DNA of 64,000 nt, from the NCBI RefSeq assembly GCF_000420485.1, contig NZ_ATVA01000016.1, positions 267,642-331,641 on the forward strand, written 5' to 3'. The DNA is from Paucidesulfovibrio longus DSM 6739 (GTDB lineage Bacteria > Desulfobacterota > Desulfovibrionia > Desulfovibrionales > Desulfovibrionaceae). A model generated the notes under the pieces. It was not told the DNA's origin. It did not search any database and saw nothing but the letters and a program-made list of their open reading frames with translations. Every line of letters starts with the position of its first letter. Positions within the stretch are counted from its first letter, which is position 1. The translations under genes were made by a program, and so were the position numbers. Shown in pieces: positions 27,505 through 35,361 of the stretch.

Positions 27505-29808
27505 CTATTTGAGGGTCACTTCCGTCATTCCGTCCCCGCCCCGCTCTTCCGTGGCCAGGGCAAAAGATTCCACCGCAGGGTAGTTCCTCAAAAATTCGTG
27601 AACTTCTCGGCGCAGAGCGCCGGTGCCTCGACCGTGAATGATCTCAAGCTGGCTTGCGCCTCGCAGCAGAGCGCCGTCCAGGAATCGCTCCGTCTCGCTC
27701 AAGGCTATATCGGCACGCATTCCCCGCAAGTCCAGGGTCAGGGTCGGGCCGGGAGCGGTTTTCGCCGTGACGACGACGGTGGATTTCTGTTCGCGGCTTT
27801 GCGCCGGACCGAGATCGGCACCATTGACCCACATGGCCACCCCGTCCATATCCACCTTGACGCGCCGTTTCTTTTCGTCCTTTTCCACGACGCGGCCGCG
27901 CTTTCCCCAAGAAATGTAGAGGATGTCCTCGCCGACGACAATATCGTCCCAGCCGAATGCGGGCTGATCGGGGTCGGCCATGGCAGGCGACGCCGAATCC
28001 GGCGCGATTTTTTCGCGCACTTCGGACAGCTTCTTGAGCGCCTGCTTGCGCCCTGCCTTGCCTTCCTTCCACTGGCGAAGAACCGTCTGCGCCGTGCCGC
28101 GCACCTCTTCGAGAAGCTTGACCTTGTCCTTCTCGAATCCGGCTTCCAGCTTTTCTCGGCGGGCCTTGAGGCGCTGCTGCTCTTCGGCCAGCTCATCCAG
28201 TTCGAGCTGTCTGCGCACGGCGAGTTCATTCAGCCGGGCAAGCACGGTTCCGGTTTCTGAGCCTTCAAGCAAAAGATATTGTTCGGCTTTTTCAAGAATC
28301 TCCGCAGGCAGGCCGTGTTCGCGGGCCACATCCAGGGCGATGCTCGCGCCGACCTGGTCGTAGGCCAGCCGGAAAAGAGGTTTCTTGGTTCGCGGATCAA
28401 AGAGCACGCTTGCGGCGCGCACGTGGTCCGAAGCCAGCGCATACGCCTTCAGCGCCGGGAAGTGCGTTGCGGCCAGGGTCACGCCCCCCTTGGCCGTGAG
28501 CCTGTCGAGCACGGCCTGGGCCAAGGCCGCGCCCTGGGTCGGATCGGTCCCCGCGCCGAACTCGTCGAGCAGAAAGAGACTGCGTTCATCCACGCTGCTC
28601 CACGCTTGGCTGACGTAGCGGATTTGGGCGGTAAAGGTGCTCACATGGCTTTCAAGACTCTGCTCGTCGCCCATGATCACGTAGATGTGCGGAAGATACG
28701 GCAGGGAGCCGCCCGCTCCGACGGGCACGGGCAGGGCCGCATAGGCCATCATGGCGCAAAGGCCCACGGTCTTCAGGGTCACGGTCTTGCCGCCGGCATT
28801 GCCGCCGCTGATGACCAGGGTGCGGTCGCCGGGACGAAGGACGACGTCCACGGACTGCACGTCGTACCCGGCCAGCACCAGAAGCGGATGGCGGGCATCG
28901 GTCAGCCGCAGGGGCGCGCCTTCGGAAACTTCCAGGGGGGAGGCGTCGAGCCTCTCTCCCAGGGCCACCTTGGCCAGGAGCACGTCCAGGCGGAGGAGAA
29001 ATTCGTAGCCGCCCTGCACGCCTGCGCGTTCGGAGCGGAACAGTCCGGTGAGATAGTCGAGAATCTTCTTCTCCTCGACGGCTTCTTCCTTCTTCAGTTC
29101 CTGAAGCTGGTTGTTCAGCTCCACCAGGAACATCGGCTCGAAATAGCAGGTCTCGCCGGTCTGGGAATAATCATGGATGATGCCCTGGAAGCGTCCCTTG
29201 AAATTCGCCTTGAGCGGCAGGACGTAGCGATCCGAGGCCAGGGTCATGAAATCGTCCTGGAGATAGTGCGAGAGGTCGCGTCCCAGAATGAAATCCTTGA
29301 CCTTCTTCGTGCAGCGCTGATGGATGCCCCGAATCTCGGAACGCACGGCGGCCAACTCCGGGGTGGCCTCATCACGGATGCGGCCTTCGGCGTCGATGCA
29401 GCGAAAAACGGCGGAAGCGATCTTGGCGGGCCAAGGACTGGGGCAAAGCGCGTCACGCAGGCGCAAATAGCGATCGTCGCCGCTTTGCAGCGCGTCGAGC
29501 GCTTCGCGCGCCAAGCGCAACACCTGTCCCAAGGCGGTGAAATCGTCGATATCCAGGCTGCCGTGCTCGCGTGCGTCCAGGAAATGGAACAGCCCGGCCA
29601 GGGAGGGAAATCCGGTCAGCTGGAACCCGGACACGCCGGACCACTCCCGCGCCAGGACGAGCAGATCGGTCTGGCGGCGGATTTCGTCAAGGGAATCATA
29701 CGGCGCGAGTTCCCGACACGCCTCAGCCCCAGGCTCGGATGCGGCGAGCTCTGCCAAGGCTGAAAGTATCTTGGGGAACTCCAGCAACAGTGCGGTTCTG
29801 GAATCCAT
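27505..29808 (-). CDS. mutS2: Endonuclease MutS2
   Basis: MutS-family ATPase with a C-terminal Smr nuclease domain, 767 residues. It lacks the mismatch-recognition N-domain of MutS. MutS2 proteins act on recombination intermediates or collided ribosomes. Walker A is SGGNAGGKTVTLKTVG (about 335-350), Walker B region RSLFLLDEFGAGTDPTQGAAL, a coiled-coil follows, and the Smr motifs are LDLRGMRADIAL and EIIHGRGTGALRREV. It lies between yqeY and dnaG; the insertion of mutS2 in the rpsU-dnaG-rpoD operon is unusual compared with E. coli. No clear ribosome site precedes ATG 29808. Confidence 0.94.
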   Translation of the reverse strand: MDSRTALLLEFPKILSALAELAASEPGAEACRELAPYDSLDEIRRQTDLLVLAREWSGVSGFQLTGFPSLAGLFHFLDAREHGSLDIDDFTALGQVLRLAREALDALQSGDDRYLRLRDALCPSPWPAKIASAVFRCIDAEGRIRDEATPELAAVRSEIRGIHQRCTKKVKDFILGRDLSHYLQDDFMTLASDRYVLPLKANFKGRFQGIIHDYSQTGETCYFEPMFLVELNNQLQELKKEEAVEEKKILDYLTGLFRSERAGVQGGYEFLLRLDVLLAKVALGERLDASPLEVSEGAPLRLTDARHPLLVLAGYDVQSVDVVLRPGDRTLVISGGNAGGKTVTLKTVGLCAMMAYAALPVPVGAGGSLPYLPHIYVIMGDEQSLESHVSTFTAQIRYVSQAWSSVDERSLFLLDEFGAGTDPTQGAALAQAVLDRLTAKGGVTLAATHFPALKAYALASDHVRAASVLFDPRTKKPLFRLAYDQVGASIALDVAREHGLPAEILEKAEQYLLLEGSETGTVLARLNELAVRRQLELDELAEEQQRLKARREKLEAGFEKDKVKLLEEVRGTAQTVLRQWKEGKAGRKQALKKLSEVREKIAPDSASPAMADPDQPAFGWDDIVVGEDILYISWGKRGRVVEKDEKKRRVKVDMDGVAMWVNGADLGPAQSREQKSTVVVTAKTAPGPTLTLDLRGMRADIALSETERFLDGALLRGASQLEIIHGRGTGALRREVHEFLRNYPAVESFALATEERGGDGMTEVTLK

Positions 29809-29824
29809 GATTATGAAGGAGGTA

Positions 29825-30268
29825 TTATGCGAGGCGGGCTCGGACCAGAGCGCTGGCGGTTTTGCCGTCGATCTGCCCCTTGTGCTTCGCTTGCAGGGCC
29901 TGCATGACGCGGCCCATGTCTTTCATTTCGGATGCGCCCGTCTCTGCGACAATCGCATCGATGGCGCGTTCCAGCTCTTCGGCGGTAAGCTGGACAGGCA
30001 TGTAGCTCTGAAGGACAACCATCTCCAGTCGTTCCTGTTCGGCCAACTCCGGTCGACCGCCCTTGGTGTACTGGTCGATGGACTCCTTGCGTTGCTTGAG
30101 CTGACGGGCGACGAGATCAAGCACCTCGTCATCGGTCGGATCACGCCGAAGTTCAATCGAAGCGTTTTTGATGGCCGTCTTGAGCATTCTCAAGACGGCC
30201 ACTTTGACGTCTTCTTTGGCCTTGTAGGCCGAGAGATAGTCTTTTTCGATGGCTTTCAGAAGGCTCAT
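29825..30268 (-). CDS. GatB/YqeY domain-containing protein
   Basis: A 147-residue helical protein homologous to the C-terminal tRNA-binding domain of GatB and to YqeY. It starts [20 protein letters not shown] and contains RMLKTAIKNASIELRRDPTDDEV and QRKESIDQYTKGGR. Its molecular role is not firmly known; conservation next to rpsU suggests a translation-linked function. Its start shares one base with the rpsU stop (TGATG). Confidence 0.92.
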   Translation of the reverse strand: MSLLKAIEKDYLSAYKAKEDVKVAVLRMLKTAIKNASIELRRDPTDDEVLDLVARQLKQRKESIDQYTKGGRPELAEQERLEMVVLQSYMPVQLTAEELERAIDAIVAETGASEMKDMGRVMQALQAKHKGQIDGKTASALVRARLA

Positions 30269-30468
30269 CAGCTGGACTTCATCTTGCGCATTTTCTTGGC
30301 CAGACGCTTCTTGGCTGCGGCCTTCTTCTTCTTGCGCTGAACAGACGGCTTTTCATAATGCTGCCGCTTCTTCAGCTCGGAAAGAACGCCAGCCTTCTCC
30401 ACCTGCTTCTTGAAGCGGCGCAGAGCCACGTCAAAGCTGTCGCTGTCGTCGAGATACACTCCGGGCAA
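30268..30468 (-). CDS. rpsU: 30S ribosomal protein S21
   Basis: S21 of the small ribosomal subunit, 66 residues, rich in Lys/Arg at the C-terminus. The likely start is TTG at 30468, giving [20 protein letters not shown], the normal S21 N-terminus. A near-perfect ribosome site (AGGAGGTGAT) is 4-8 bases upstream. The GTG at 30477 lies inside that site and is rejected. It is the first gene of the rpsU-yqeY-mutS2-dnaG-rpoD operon. Confidence 0.95.
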   Translation of the reverse strand: MPGVYLDDSDSFDVALRRFKKQVEKAGVLSELKKRQHYEKPSVQRKKKKAAAKKRLAKKMRKMKSS

Positions 30469-30522
30469 AGGAATCACCTCCTCTTACTTACTTCGGACGC
30501 AATGCGCCCTGAAGAACAAAAA

Positions 30523-30551
30523 TTTATACACCTGATCATCGATCTAGGCAA
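30523..30551 (-). promoter_or_regulatory. Promoter of the rpsU-dnaG-rpoD operon
   Basis: On the minus strand TTGCCT (30546-30551) and TATAAA (30523-30528) are separated by exactly 17 bases, a good sigma-70 match. It lies 55 bases before the rpsU start and after the terminator of the upstream small gene. Confidence 0.65.
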
Positions 30552-30580
30552 GGAGAAATATCAACTCATTTTTGAAATGC

Positions 30581-30616
30581 AAAAAAGCGAGGCGGCCTGC
30601 CGAAGCGGGCCGCCTC
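30581..30616 (-). terminator. Terminator after the 57-residue membrane protein gene
   Basis: A 9-bp stem GAGGCGGCC/GGCCGCCTC with a loop of ten bases, followed on the minus strand by GC and six T. It separates the HU/small-protein unit from the rpsU operon promoter. Confidence 0.85.
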
Positions 30617-30637
30617 ACTCGCTTGACGTGGTCGTGA

Positions 30638-30811
30638 CTAGTGAGAATCGCCGTTGCGGGTTTCCCACCAGGACTTGATGATGGTGTAACCCATGCCGAT
30701 GCCAAGTACGGCAATAACGATGTACAGGACACCGAAAAAAATGGCATGGTCCGGCTGCCACCAAGGAAGATCCTGAGGAAGCGGACTGTGAACGGTTTCG
30801 CCGTGCAGCAT
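30638..30811 (-). CDS. 57-residue single-span membrane protein, unknown
   Basis: A small gene with a strong GGGGAGGA ribosome site 4-5 bases before ATG 30811 and a terminator 22 bases after its stop. The protein has a hydrophilic N-terminus with a paired Trp motif (LPWWQPDHA, about 15-23), one membrane helix (about 24-46, IFFGVLYIVIAVLGIGMGYTI), and a charged tail KSWWETRNGDSH. The Trp pairs at both membrane edges look like interface anchors. It follows HU by 12 bases and probably shares its transcript. It resembles small accessory subunits of transporters or cytochromes, but no family is recognised. Confidence 0.75.
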   Translation of the reverse strand: MLHGETVHSPLPQDLPWWQPDHAIFFGVLYIVIAVLGIGMGYTIIKSWWETRNGDSH

Positions 30812-30823
30812 TGTATCCTCCCC

Positions 30824-31096
30824 TTACTTGACGGCTTCCTTCAGAAGCTTTCCGGGGCGGAACTTGACGACCTTGGTGGCGGGAATCTTGATCTCGGCAC
30901 CGGTGCGGGGGTTGCGGCCAACGCGCTCTTTGCGCTCCTCGACCACGAACGTTCCGAATCCGGTCAGAGTCAGCTTGCCTTCGCTCACCAGGTTCCCTTC
31001 GACAGTCTCAAGAAAGGCGTTCAAGGCGCGCTCAGCGTTGGCTTTGGTGAGATTAGCCTTCTCAGCGATCTTGACTACCAACTCAGCCTTAGTCAT
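30824..31096 (-). CDS. HU-family DNA-binding protein
   Basis: A 90-residue nucleoid protein that bends DNA. It has the N-terminal helices ([28 protein letters not shown] split around residue 15), the [24 protein letters not shown] core, and the beta-arm ending [16 protein letters not shown]. The frame extends further upstream, but ATG 31096 has AGGAGGAAGG in front. A second HU/IHF-like gene lies at 42689. Confidence 0.95.
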   Translation of the reverse strand: MTKAELVVKIAEKANLTKANAERALNAFLETVEGNLVSEGKLTLTGFGTFVVEERKERVGRNPRTGAEIKIPATKVVKFRPGKLLKEAVK

Positions 31097-31292
31097 CTGT
31101 CCTTCCTCCTCATAGATGGTTAATCGACCAATGATGGACTTGGTGACCGCCGTCGGCGGTGGTCCTTGGCACCTGTCGTGCCCGGACGCTCCCAAATTCA
31201 CTTAAAGCAAACTCGTAATTCTGTCCAGGCCGATCCCGGGAAAATGGCCGATGAACTTGGCCCTGCGTGGATTTCCCAGAATCGATTGAGAA

Positions 31293-31322
31293 TCTAAAAC
31301 AGATTTCTCCAGTTCAAGTCAA
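31293..31322 (-). promoter_or_regulatory. Candidate promoter of the HU gene
   Basis: Minus-strand TTGACT (31317-31322) and TTTAGA (31293-31298) with an 18-base spacer, about 200 bases before HU. The leader would be long. It lies in the only AT-rich part of the rsmA-HU gap. Confidence 0.35.
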
Positions 31323-31334
31323 TAAGAAAAAAGC

Positions 31335-32123
31335 CTAAAGAGCCTCGCAATCCGTGACGATTCGGGTCGAAAGCTCCTGAAGTTGGACGGGGGTGAGTGC
31401 TTCCGGCCGCAATTTCAATCCGATGCCCTGCTCTTCAAGCCAGGCTGTCAATGCGTCGTTTAGTTGCGATTTCAGTATGTTACCAAGCTGTTTGCGCCGC
31501 TGCTGAAAGCACAGGCGCAGCAATCCCGACAATGCTTCCGGATCACGGGGACGCTTATCCAGCTTTTGCGGAAAAAGAACCACCACAGCGGAGTCCACCT
31601 TGGGTTGCGGGCGAAAAACGGTCGGCGGAACCTTGAACAGGAGCCGGGGAATGCTGAAACTTTGGACCCAGACGCCGAGCGCGCCGTAGGTTTTGCTGCC
31701 AGGAGCCGCCGTAAGCCGCTGGGCGACCTCGTACTGCACCATGAAGACGGCCCGTTCATATTTCGTTGTCCGGCTGACGATGTCCCAGATCAGTCGAGAT
31801 CCTACATTATATGGTAGGTTGCCTGCGATGCGCAGCGCAGGGTCGTCCAGCGATTCCCAGGGGAATTCCAGGGCGTCCATGGCCCGCACGTCCGCATGCG
31901 GATGCGAAAGCCGAAGCTCCCGGGCAAGGTCCGTGTCTTTTTCGATGGCCAGGTAGGAAGCGGGAGATGCGTCGAGAATATGTCCGCTGATCGCACCTTT
32001 GCCCGGACCGATCTCCAGCACGCTGGAAGATGCGTCGATTTCCAGTGCTGCGACGATCTTGCGGCAAATGTTGGCATCCACCAGGAAATTCTGTCCGAGG
32101 CTGCGCTTGGCGCGATGTTCCAT
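31335..32123 (-). CDS. rsmA: 16S rRNA (adenine1518/1519-N6)-dimethyltransferase
   Basis: KsgA/RsmA dimethylates two adenines in helix 45 of 16S rRNA during 30S assembly. The 262-residue product has RSLGQNFLVD, SAM motif I LEIGPGKGAISGHIL, the acidic DALEFPW, and the catalytic NLPYNVGSRLIW motif. ATG 32123 follows GCGGAGGAATC. It is divergent from apt. Confidence 0.95.
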   Translation of the reverse strand: MEHRAKRSLGQNFLVDANICRKIVAALEIDASSSVLEIGPGKGAISGHILDASPASYLAIEKDTDLARELRLSHPHADVRAMDALEFPWESLDDPALRIAGNLPYNVGSRLIWDIVSRTTKYERAVFMVQYEVAQRLTAAPGSKTYGALGVWVQSFSIPRLLFKVPPTVFRPQPKVDSAVVVLFPQKLDKRPRDPEALSGLLRLCFQQRRKQLGNILKSQLNDALTAWLEEQGIGLKLRPEALTPVQLQELSTRIVTDCEAL

Positions 32124-32261
32124 GATTCCTCCGCTGCTGACTCTACGCAAGGCCGCGCCGGATGTACATGATCGGCGGATGACGCGCAAGCCAAAGGTAC
32201 ATTGACACGGTACGTGCCAGCCATTAGGGATGTTACTGAAATTTCGACAAGGAGGATTCGT

Positions 32262-32774
32262 ATGGATCTGCGAAGCTGTATCCGTGATATTCCTGATTAT
32301 CCCAAAGAAGGCATCGTCTTTTTTGATATTACCCCCCTGTTGAGCAACCCGGCTGCATTTCGCTACACCGTGGACGCGCTTGCCGAGCGATTTTCGGATT
32401 GCGGAGCCACGAAGATTGCTGCCGCCGAAGCGCGCGGCTTCTTGTTCGGCGCCCCCCTGGCCTACAAGATGGGAATCGGCTTCGTGCCCGTGCGCAAACC
32501 CGGAAAACTGCCCTACCAGACCGCGCAGGTGACTTACGATCTCGAATACGGCACGGACACGCTCTGCATGCATGTGGACGCCATCGAAAAGGGCGACAAG
32601 GTTCTTGTCATCGACGATCTCCTGGCTACGGGGGGCACCGTGGGCGGAATGCTTCAGTTGCTCAAAAACAACGGAGGCGACATCGTGGGCATCGGCTTCG
32701 TCATTGAGCTCGGATTTCTCGACGGAACGGCCAAGCTCCAGGGCATCCCGCACGAATACCTTCTCAAACTATAG
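32262..32774 (+). CDS. apt: Adenine phosphoribosyltransferase
   Basis: Purine salvage: adenine plus PRPP gives AMP. The 170-residue protein begins MDLRSCIRDIPDYPKEGI, with the flexible loop region FVPVRKPGKLPYQT and the PRPP motif VLVIDDLLATGGTVGG. ATG 32262 has AAGGAGG upstream. The next gene, mtnP, frees adenine from methylthioadenosine, so the two act in sequence. Confidence 0.96.
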   Translation: MDLRSCIRDIPDYPKEGIVFFDITPLLSNPAAFRYTVDALAERFSDCGATKIAAAEARGFLFGAPLAYKMGIGFVPVRKPGKLPYQTAQVTYDLEYGTDTLCMHVDAIEKGDKVLVIDDLLATGGTVGGMLQLLKNNGGDIVGIGFVIELGFLDGTAKLQGIPHEYLLKL

Positions 32775-32783
32775 AGATTGCGC

Positions 32784-33542
32784 ATGGATACCATCGGCAT
32801 CATCGGCGGCAGCGGCCTGGACAATCCGGACATCCTCAAGGACGCCCGCGATGTGACGGTCGGCACGCCCTACGGCCCGCTGACCTCGCCGCTCAAGGTC
32901 GGCACCATCGGCGGCTGCAAGGTCGTGCTGTTGGCCCGCCACGGCAGGGAGCATACCGACTCCCCCACGCGGGTGGCCAACAGGGCCAATGTCTGGGCTC
33001 TCAACGAGCAGGGCTGCCAGTGCATCCTGGCGACCACGGCCGTGGGATCCCTGCGCGAGGAAATCGACCGCGGCCATCTCGTGATCCTGGACCAGTTCAT
33101 CGACTTCACCCGGCGGCGGGAACTGACCTTTCATGAGGTCTTCGCCCCGCACCAGCCCGTGCACACTCCCATGGCCGAGCCCTTTTCCGCGCCGTTGCGA
33201 GAGCGTCTTATCAAGGCCTGCAAAAAACAGGGCATCCCTTTCCACGAGAAGGGAACCGTGGTCACCATCGAGGGGCCGAGGTTCTCCACCCGCGCCGAGT
33301 CGAACATGTTTCGTGCCTGGGGCGCGGACGTGATCAACATGAGCACCGCGCCGGAATGCATCCTCGCCAACGAGCTGGGAATTCCGTATGCAGCGGTGGC
33401 CATGAGCACGGACTACGACTGCTGGAAGGTGGATGAGGCTCCCGTGACCTGGGATGAAATCCTGAAAACCTTCAACGAGAACGTCGGCAAGGTCACACGC
33501 GTGCTTTTGGACGCCGTGGCAGGATTGGCCGCGGGGGAATAG
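32784..33542 (+). CDS. mtnP: S-methyl-5'-thioadenosine phosphorylase
   Basis: Phosphorolysis of methylthioadenosine to adenine and methylthioribose-1-phosphate. The 252-residue PNP/UDP-phosphorylase family member has GIIGGSGLDNPDIL, the phosphate site RHGREHTDSPTRVANRANVWAL, TIEGPRFSTRAESNMFR and MSTAPECILANELG. ATG 32784 has no strong ribosome site and follows the apt stop by nine bases. Confidence 0.94.
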   Translation: MDTIGIIGGSGLDNPDILKDARDVTVGTPYGPLTSPLKVGTIGGCKVVLLARHGREHTDSPTRVANRANVWALNEQGCQCILATTAVGSLREEIDRGHLVILDQFIDFTRRRELTFHEVFAPHQPVHTPMAEPFSAPLRERLIKACKKQGIPFHEKGTVVTIEGPRFSTRAESNMFRAWGADVINMSTAPECILANELGIPYAAVAMSTDYDCWKVDEAPVTWDEILKTFNENVGKVTRVLLDAVAGLAAGE

Positions 33543-33574
33543 CCCTCCAATCCAAAAAAACGTCCTCCTGGCCC

Positions 33575-33604
33575 TTGACAATACGGGGGTGCTCCGCATA
33601 TTAA
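33575..33604 (+). promoter_or_regulatory. Sigma-70 promoter for the PxxKW gene
   Basis: TTGACA (33575-33580), an 18-base spacer and TATTAA (33599-33604): a close consensus match located 83 bases before the gene. Confidence 0.6.
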
Positions 33605-33686
33605 TGCCGCCTCCCTATTTCTTTGATTGAATGCCGGCCGCAGTCGGCACTACGCAGCCATAATTACGATTTCAAGGAGCGCTACC

Positions 33687-34004
33687 GTGGCGAGCATCAA
33701 CAAGCCCAATGCCAAGAAGGCTAAGAAAGTTCAGAAAGGGTCCCTGGCCGAAGCGAAGATGACCGAGGCCGGTCTCGAGTACAAAGGCATGATCATGGAA
33801 CCCGTGGTCGAAAAATGCGAAGGCTGCGACCGCATGGTCGAAGCCGAAGGCGGCAGCTACTGCCCTTCCTACGCGCAGCCCGCCAAGAAGTGGGCCTCCG
33901 GGGTCTGCAACTTCGCCACCCATGTCCGCGCCACCGTGGACAAGGAAGGCAAGGTCAAGATCAACCCTCTGAAGGCCTCCAAGCGCGCCGCCCGCGGTCG
34001 CTAG
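33687..34004 (+). CDS. PxxKW family cysteine-rich protein
   Basis: A 105-residue soluble protein with a basic N-terminus (NKPNAKKAKKVQKGS), a C-x2-C pair (CEGCDRMVEAEGG), then SYCPSYAQPAKKWASGVCNF. The PAKKW segment gives the family its name. The four Cys residues could bind a metal or cluster. The family is typical of sulfate-reducing deltaproteobacteria and its function is unknown. The start is GTG 33687, 8 bases after AAGGAG. It has its own promoter and terminator, suggesting strong independent expression. Confidence 0.88.
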   Translation: MASINKPNAKKAKKVQKGSLAEAKMTEAGLEYKGMIMEPVVEKCEGCDRMVEAEGGSYCPSYAQPAKKWASGVCNFATHVRATVDKEGKVKINPLKASKRAARGR

Positions 34005-34025
34005 GTTGTTCTTGTCCGTTTTCTC

Positions 34026-34057
34026 GCGGGGGTCTTTGGACCCCCGCTTTTTTTTTG
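34026..34057 (+). terminator. Terminator after the PxxKW gene
   Basis: A 9-bp perfect stem GCGGGGGTC/GACCCCCGC with a TTTG loop and a run of more than nine T on the plus strand. Confidence 0.92.
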
Positions 34058-34130
34058 CTCTCGTCCGGCCTTTTCTTTATTGTTCGCTTTTGCAGCCCTC
34101 ATGAACCGGATCGCATCAGGGAGATTTTTC

Positions 34131-35354
34131 ATGTCCGATCGAGTTTTCAAGCATATCGACACGCTGGTTTCCGAACTGGTGGAACTCCAACGCAACCTGG
34201 TGGCCATTCCCGCCCTGGGACCGCTCAATGGCGGCCCCGGCGAGAAGGACAAGGCCGACTGGCTGAAGAAGCGGCTCGAGGAAATGGAACTCGGCCCTGT
34301 CCGGGAGATGAACGCCCCCGCCTCGGACGTGCCCTGCGGGTATCGTCCCAACCTCGCGGCCGTGCTTCCCGGCAAGGACACGACCCGGACCTTCTGGGTC
34401 ATTTCCCATATCGACGTGGTGCCTCCGGGAGACGACTCGCTCTGGAACGACGATCCCTACACCCTCGTGCGTGACGGGGACACGCTGATCGGCCGGGGGG
34501 TGGAGGACAACCACCAGGGCATGGTCAGCTCCCTGCTGCTCGCGCGTGCCTTGAAGGATCTGGATTTGACGCCGCCCATGAATCTCGGCCTGCTGCTCGT
34601 GGCCGACGAGGAAACCGGAAGCCATTTCGGCCTGGAATACGTGGTTCGGGAGCATGCCGACCTCTTCGGGGAAAAGGATCTCTTTCTCGTGCCGGATTTC
34701 GGCACCCCGGATGCGGAGACCGTGGAAATCGCGGAGAAGAGCATGTGCTGGATCAAGGTCGTAGTCACCGGCAAGCAGTGCCACGCCTCCACCCCGCACG
34801 AAGGCGTCAACGCCCTGGTGGCCGCATCCGACCTGATCATGCGTGCCCGCGCGCTCTATGAAATCTTCAACGACACGAATCCGTTGTTCGATCCTTCCGG
34901 TTCCACCTTCGAACCGACGAAGAAGGAAGCCAACGTCCAGAACATCAACACCCTGCCCGGACGGGACGTCTTTCATTTCGATTGCCGGGTGCTTCCCCAC
35001 TACGACCTCGAAGACGTTCTCGGCGAACTGCGGCGCATGGCCGACGAAACCGAAAAGGCCTTTGGCGTGCGCATCGAGATCGACACGGTGCAGCGGGAAC
35101 AAGCCGCTCCGCAAACCCCTGAAGACAGCGAAATCGTGCACCGCGTCATGAACGCGATCCGCACGGTCTACGGCTGCAATCCCCGGCCCGTGGGCATCGG
35201 CGGCGGAACCGTGGCCGCCATTCTGCGCCGCAAGGGGCACGACGCCGTGGTCTGGTCCAAGCTGAACCACCAGGCCCACCAGCCCAACGAGCGCAGCTCC
35301 ATCGCAAACACCCTGGGCGACGCCAAGGTCATGGCCGCCGTTCTGCTGGCCTAG
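34131..35354 (+). CDS. M20 family metallo-hydrolase (ArgE/DapE-like)
   Basis: A 407-residue di-zinc peptidase/deacylase. The metal and catalytic residues appear in ISHIDVVPPGD (His, Asp), GRGVEDNHQG (bridging Asp) and VADEETGSHFG (catalytic and metal Glu). A dimerisation domain is inserted, and a late His is in LNHQAHQPNE. Substrate cannot be read from sequence; it resembles the archaeal-type DapE/ArgE or diaminopropionate-type group. ATG 34131 follows AGGGAG. It is followed 7 bases later by mnmG. Confidence 0.88.
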   Translation: MSDRVFKHIDTLVSELVELQRNLVAIPALGPLNGGPGEKDKADWLKKRLEEMELGPVREMNAPASDVPCGYRPNLAAVLPGKDTTRTFWVISHIDVVPPGDDSLWNDDPYTLVRDGDTLIGRGVEDNHQGMVSSLLLARALKDLDLTPPMNLGLLLVADEETGSHFGLEYVVREHADLFGEKDLFLVPDFGTPDAETVEIAEKSMCWIKVVVTGKQCHASTPHEGVNALVAASDLIMRARALYEIFNDTNPLFDPSGSTFEPTKKEANVQNINTLPGRDVFHFDCRVLPHYDLEDVLGELRRMADETEKAFGVRIEIDTVQREQAAPQTPEDSEIVHRVMNAIRTVYGCNPRPVGIGGGTVAAILRRKGHDAVVWSKLNHQAHQPNERSSIANTLGDAKVMAAVLLA

Positions 35355-35361
35355 AGCAGCG

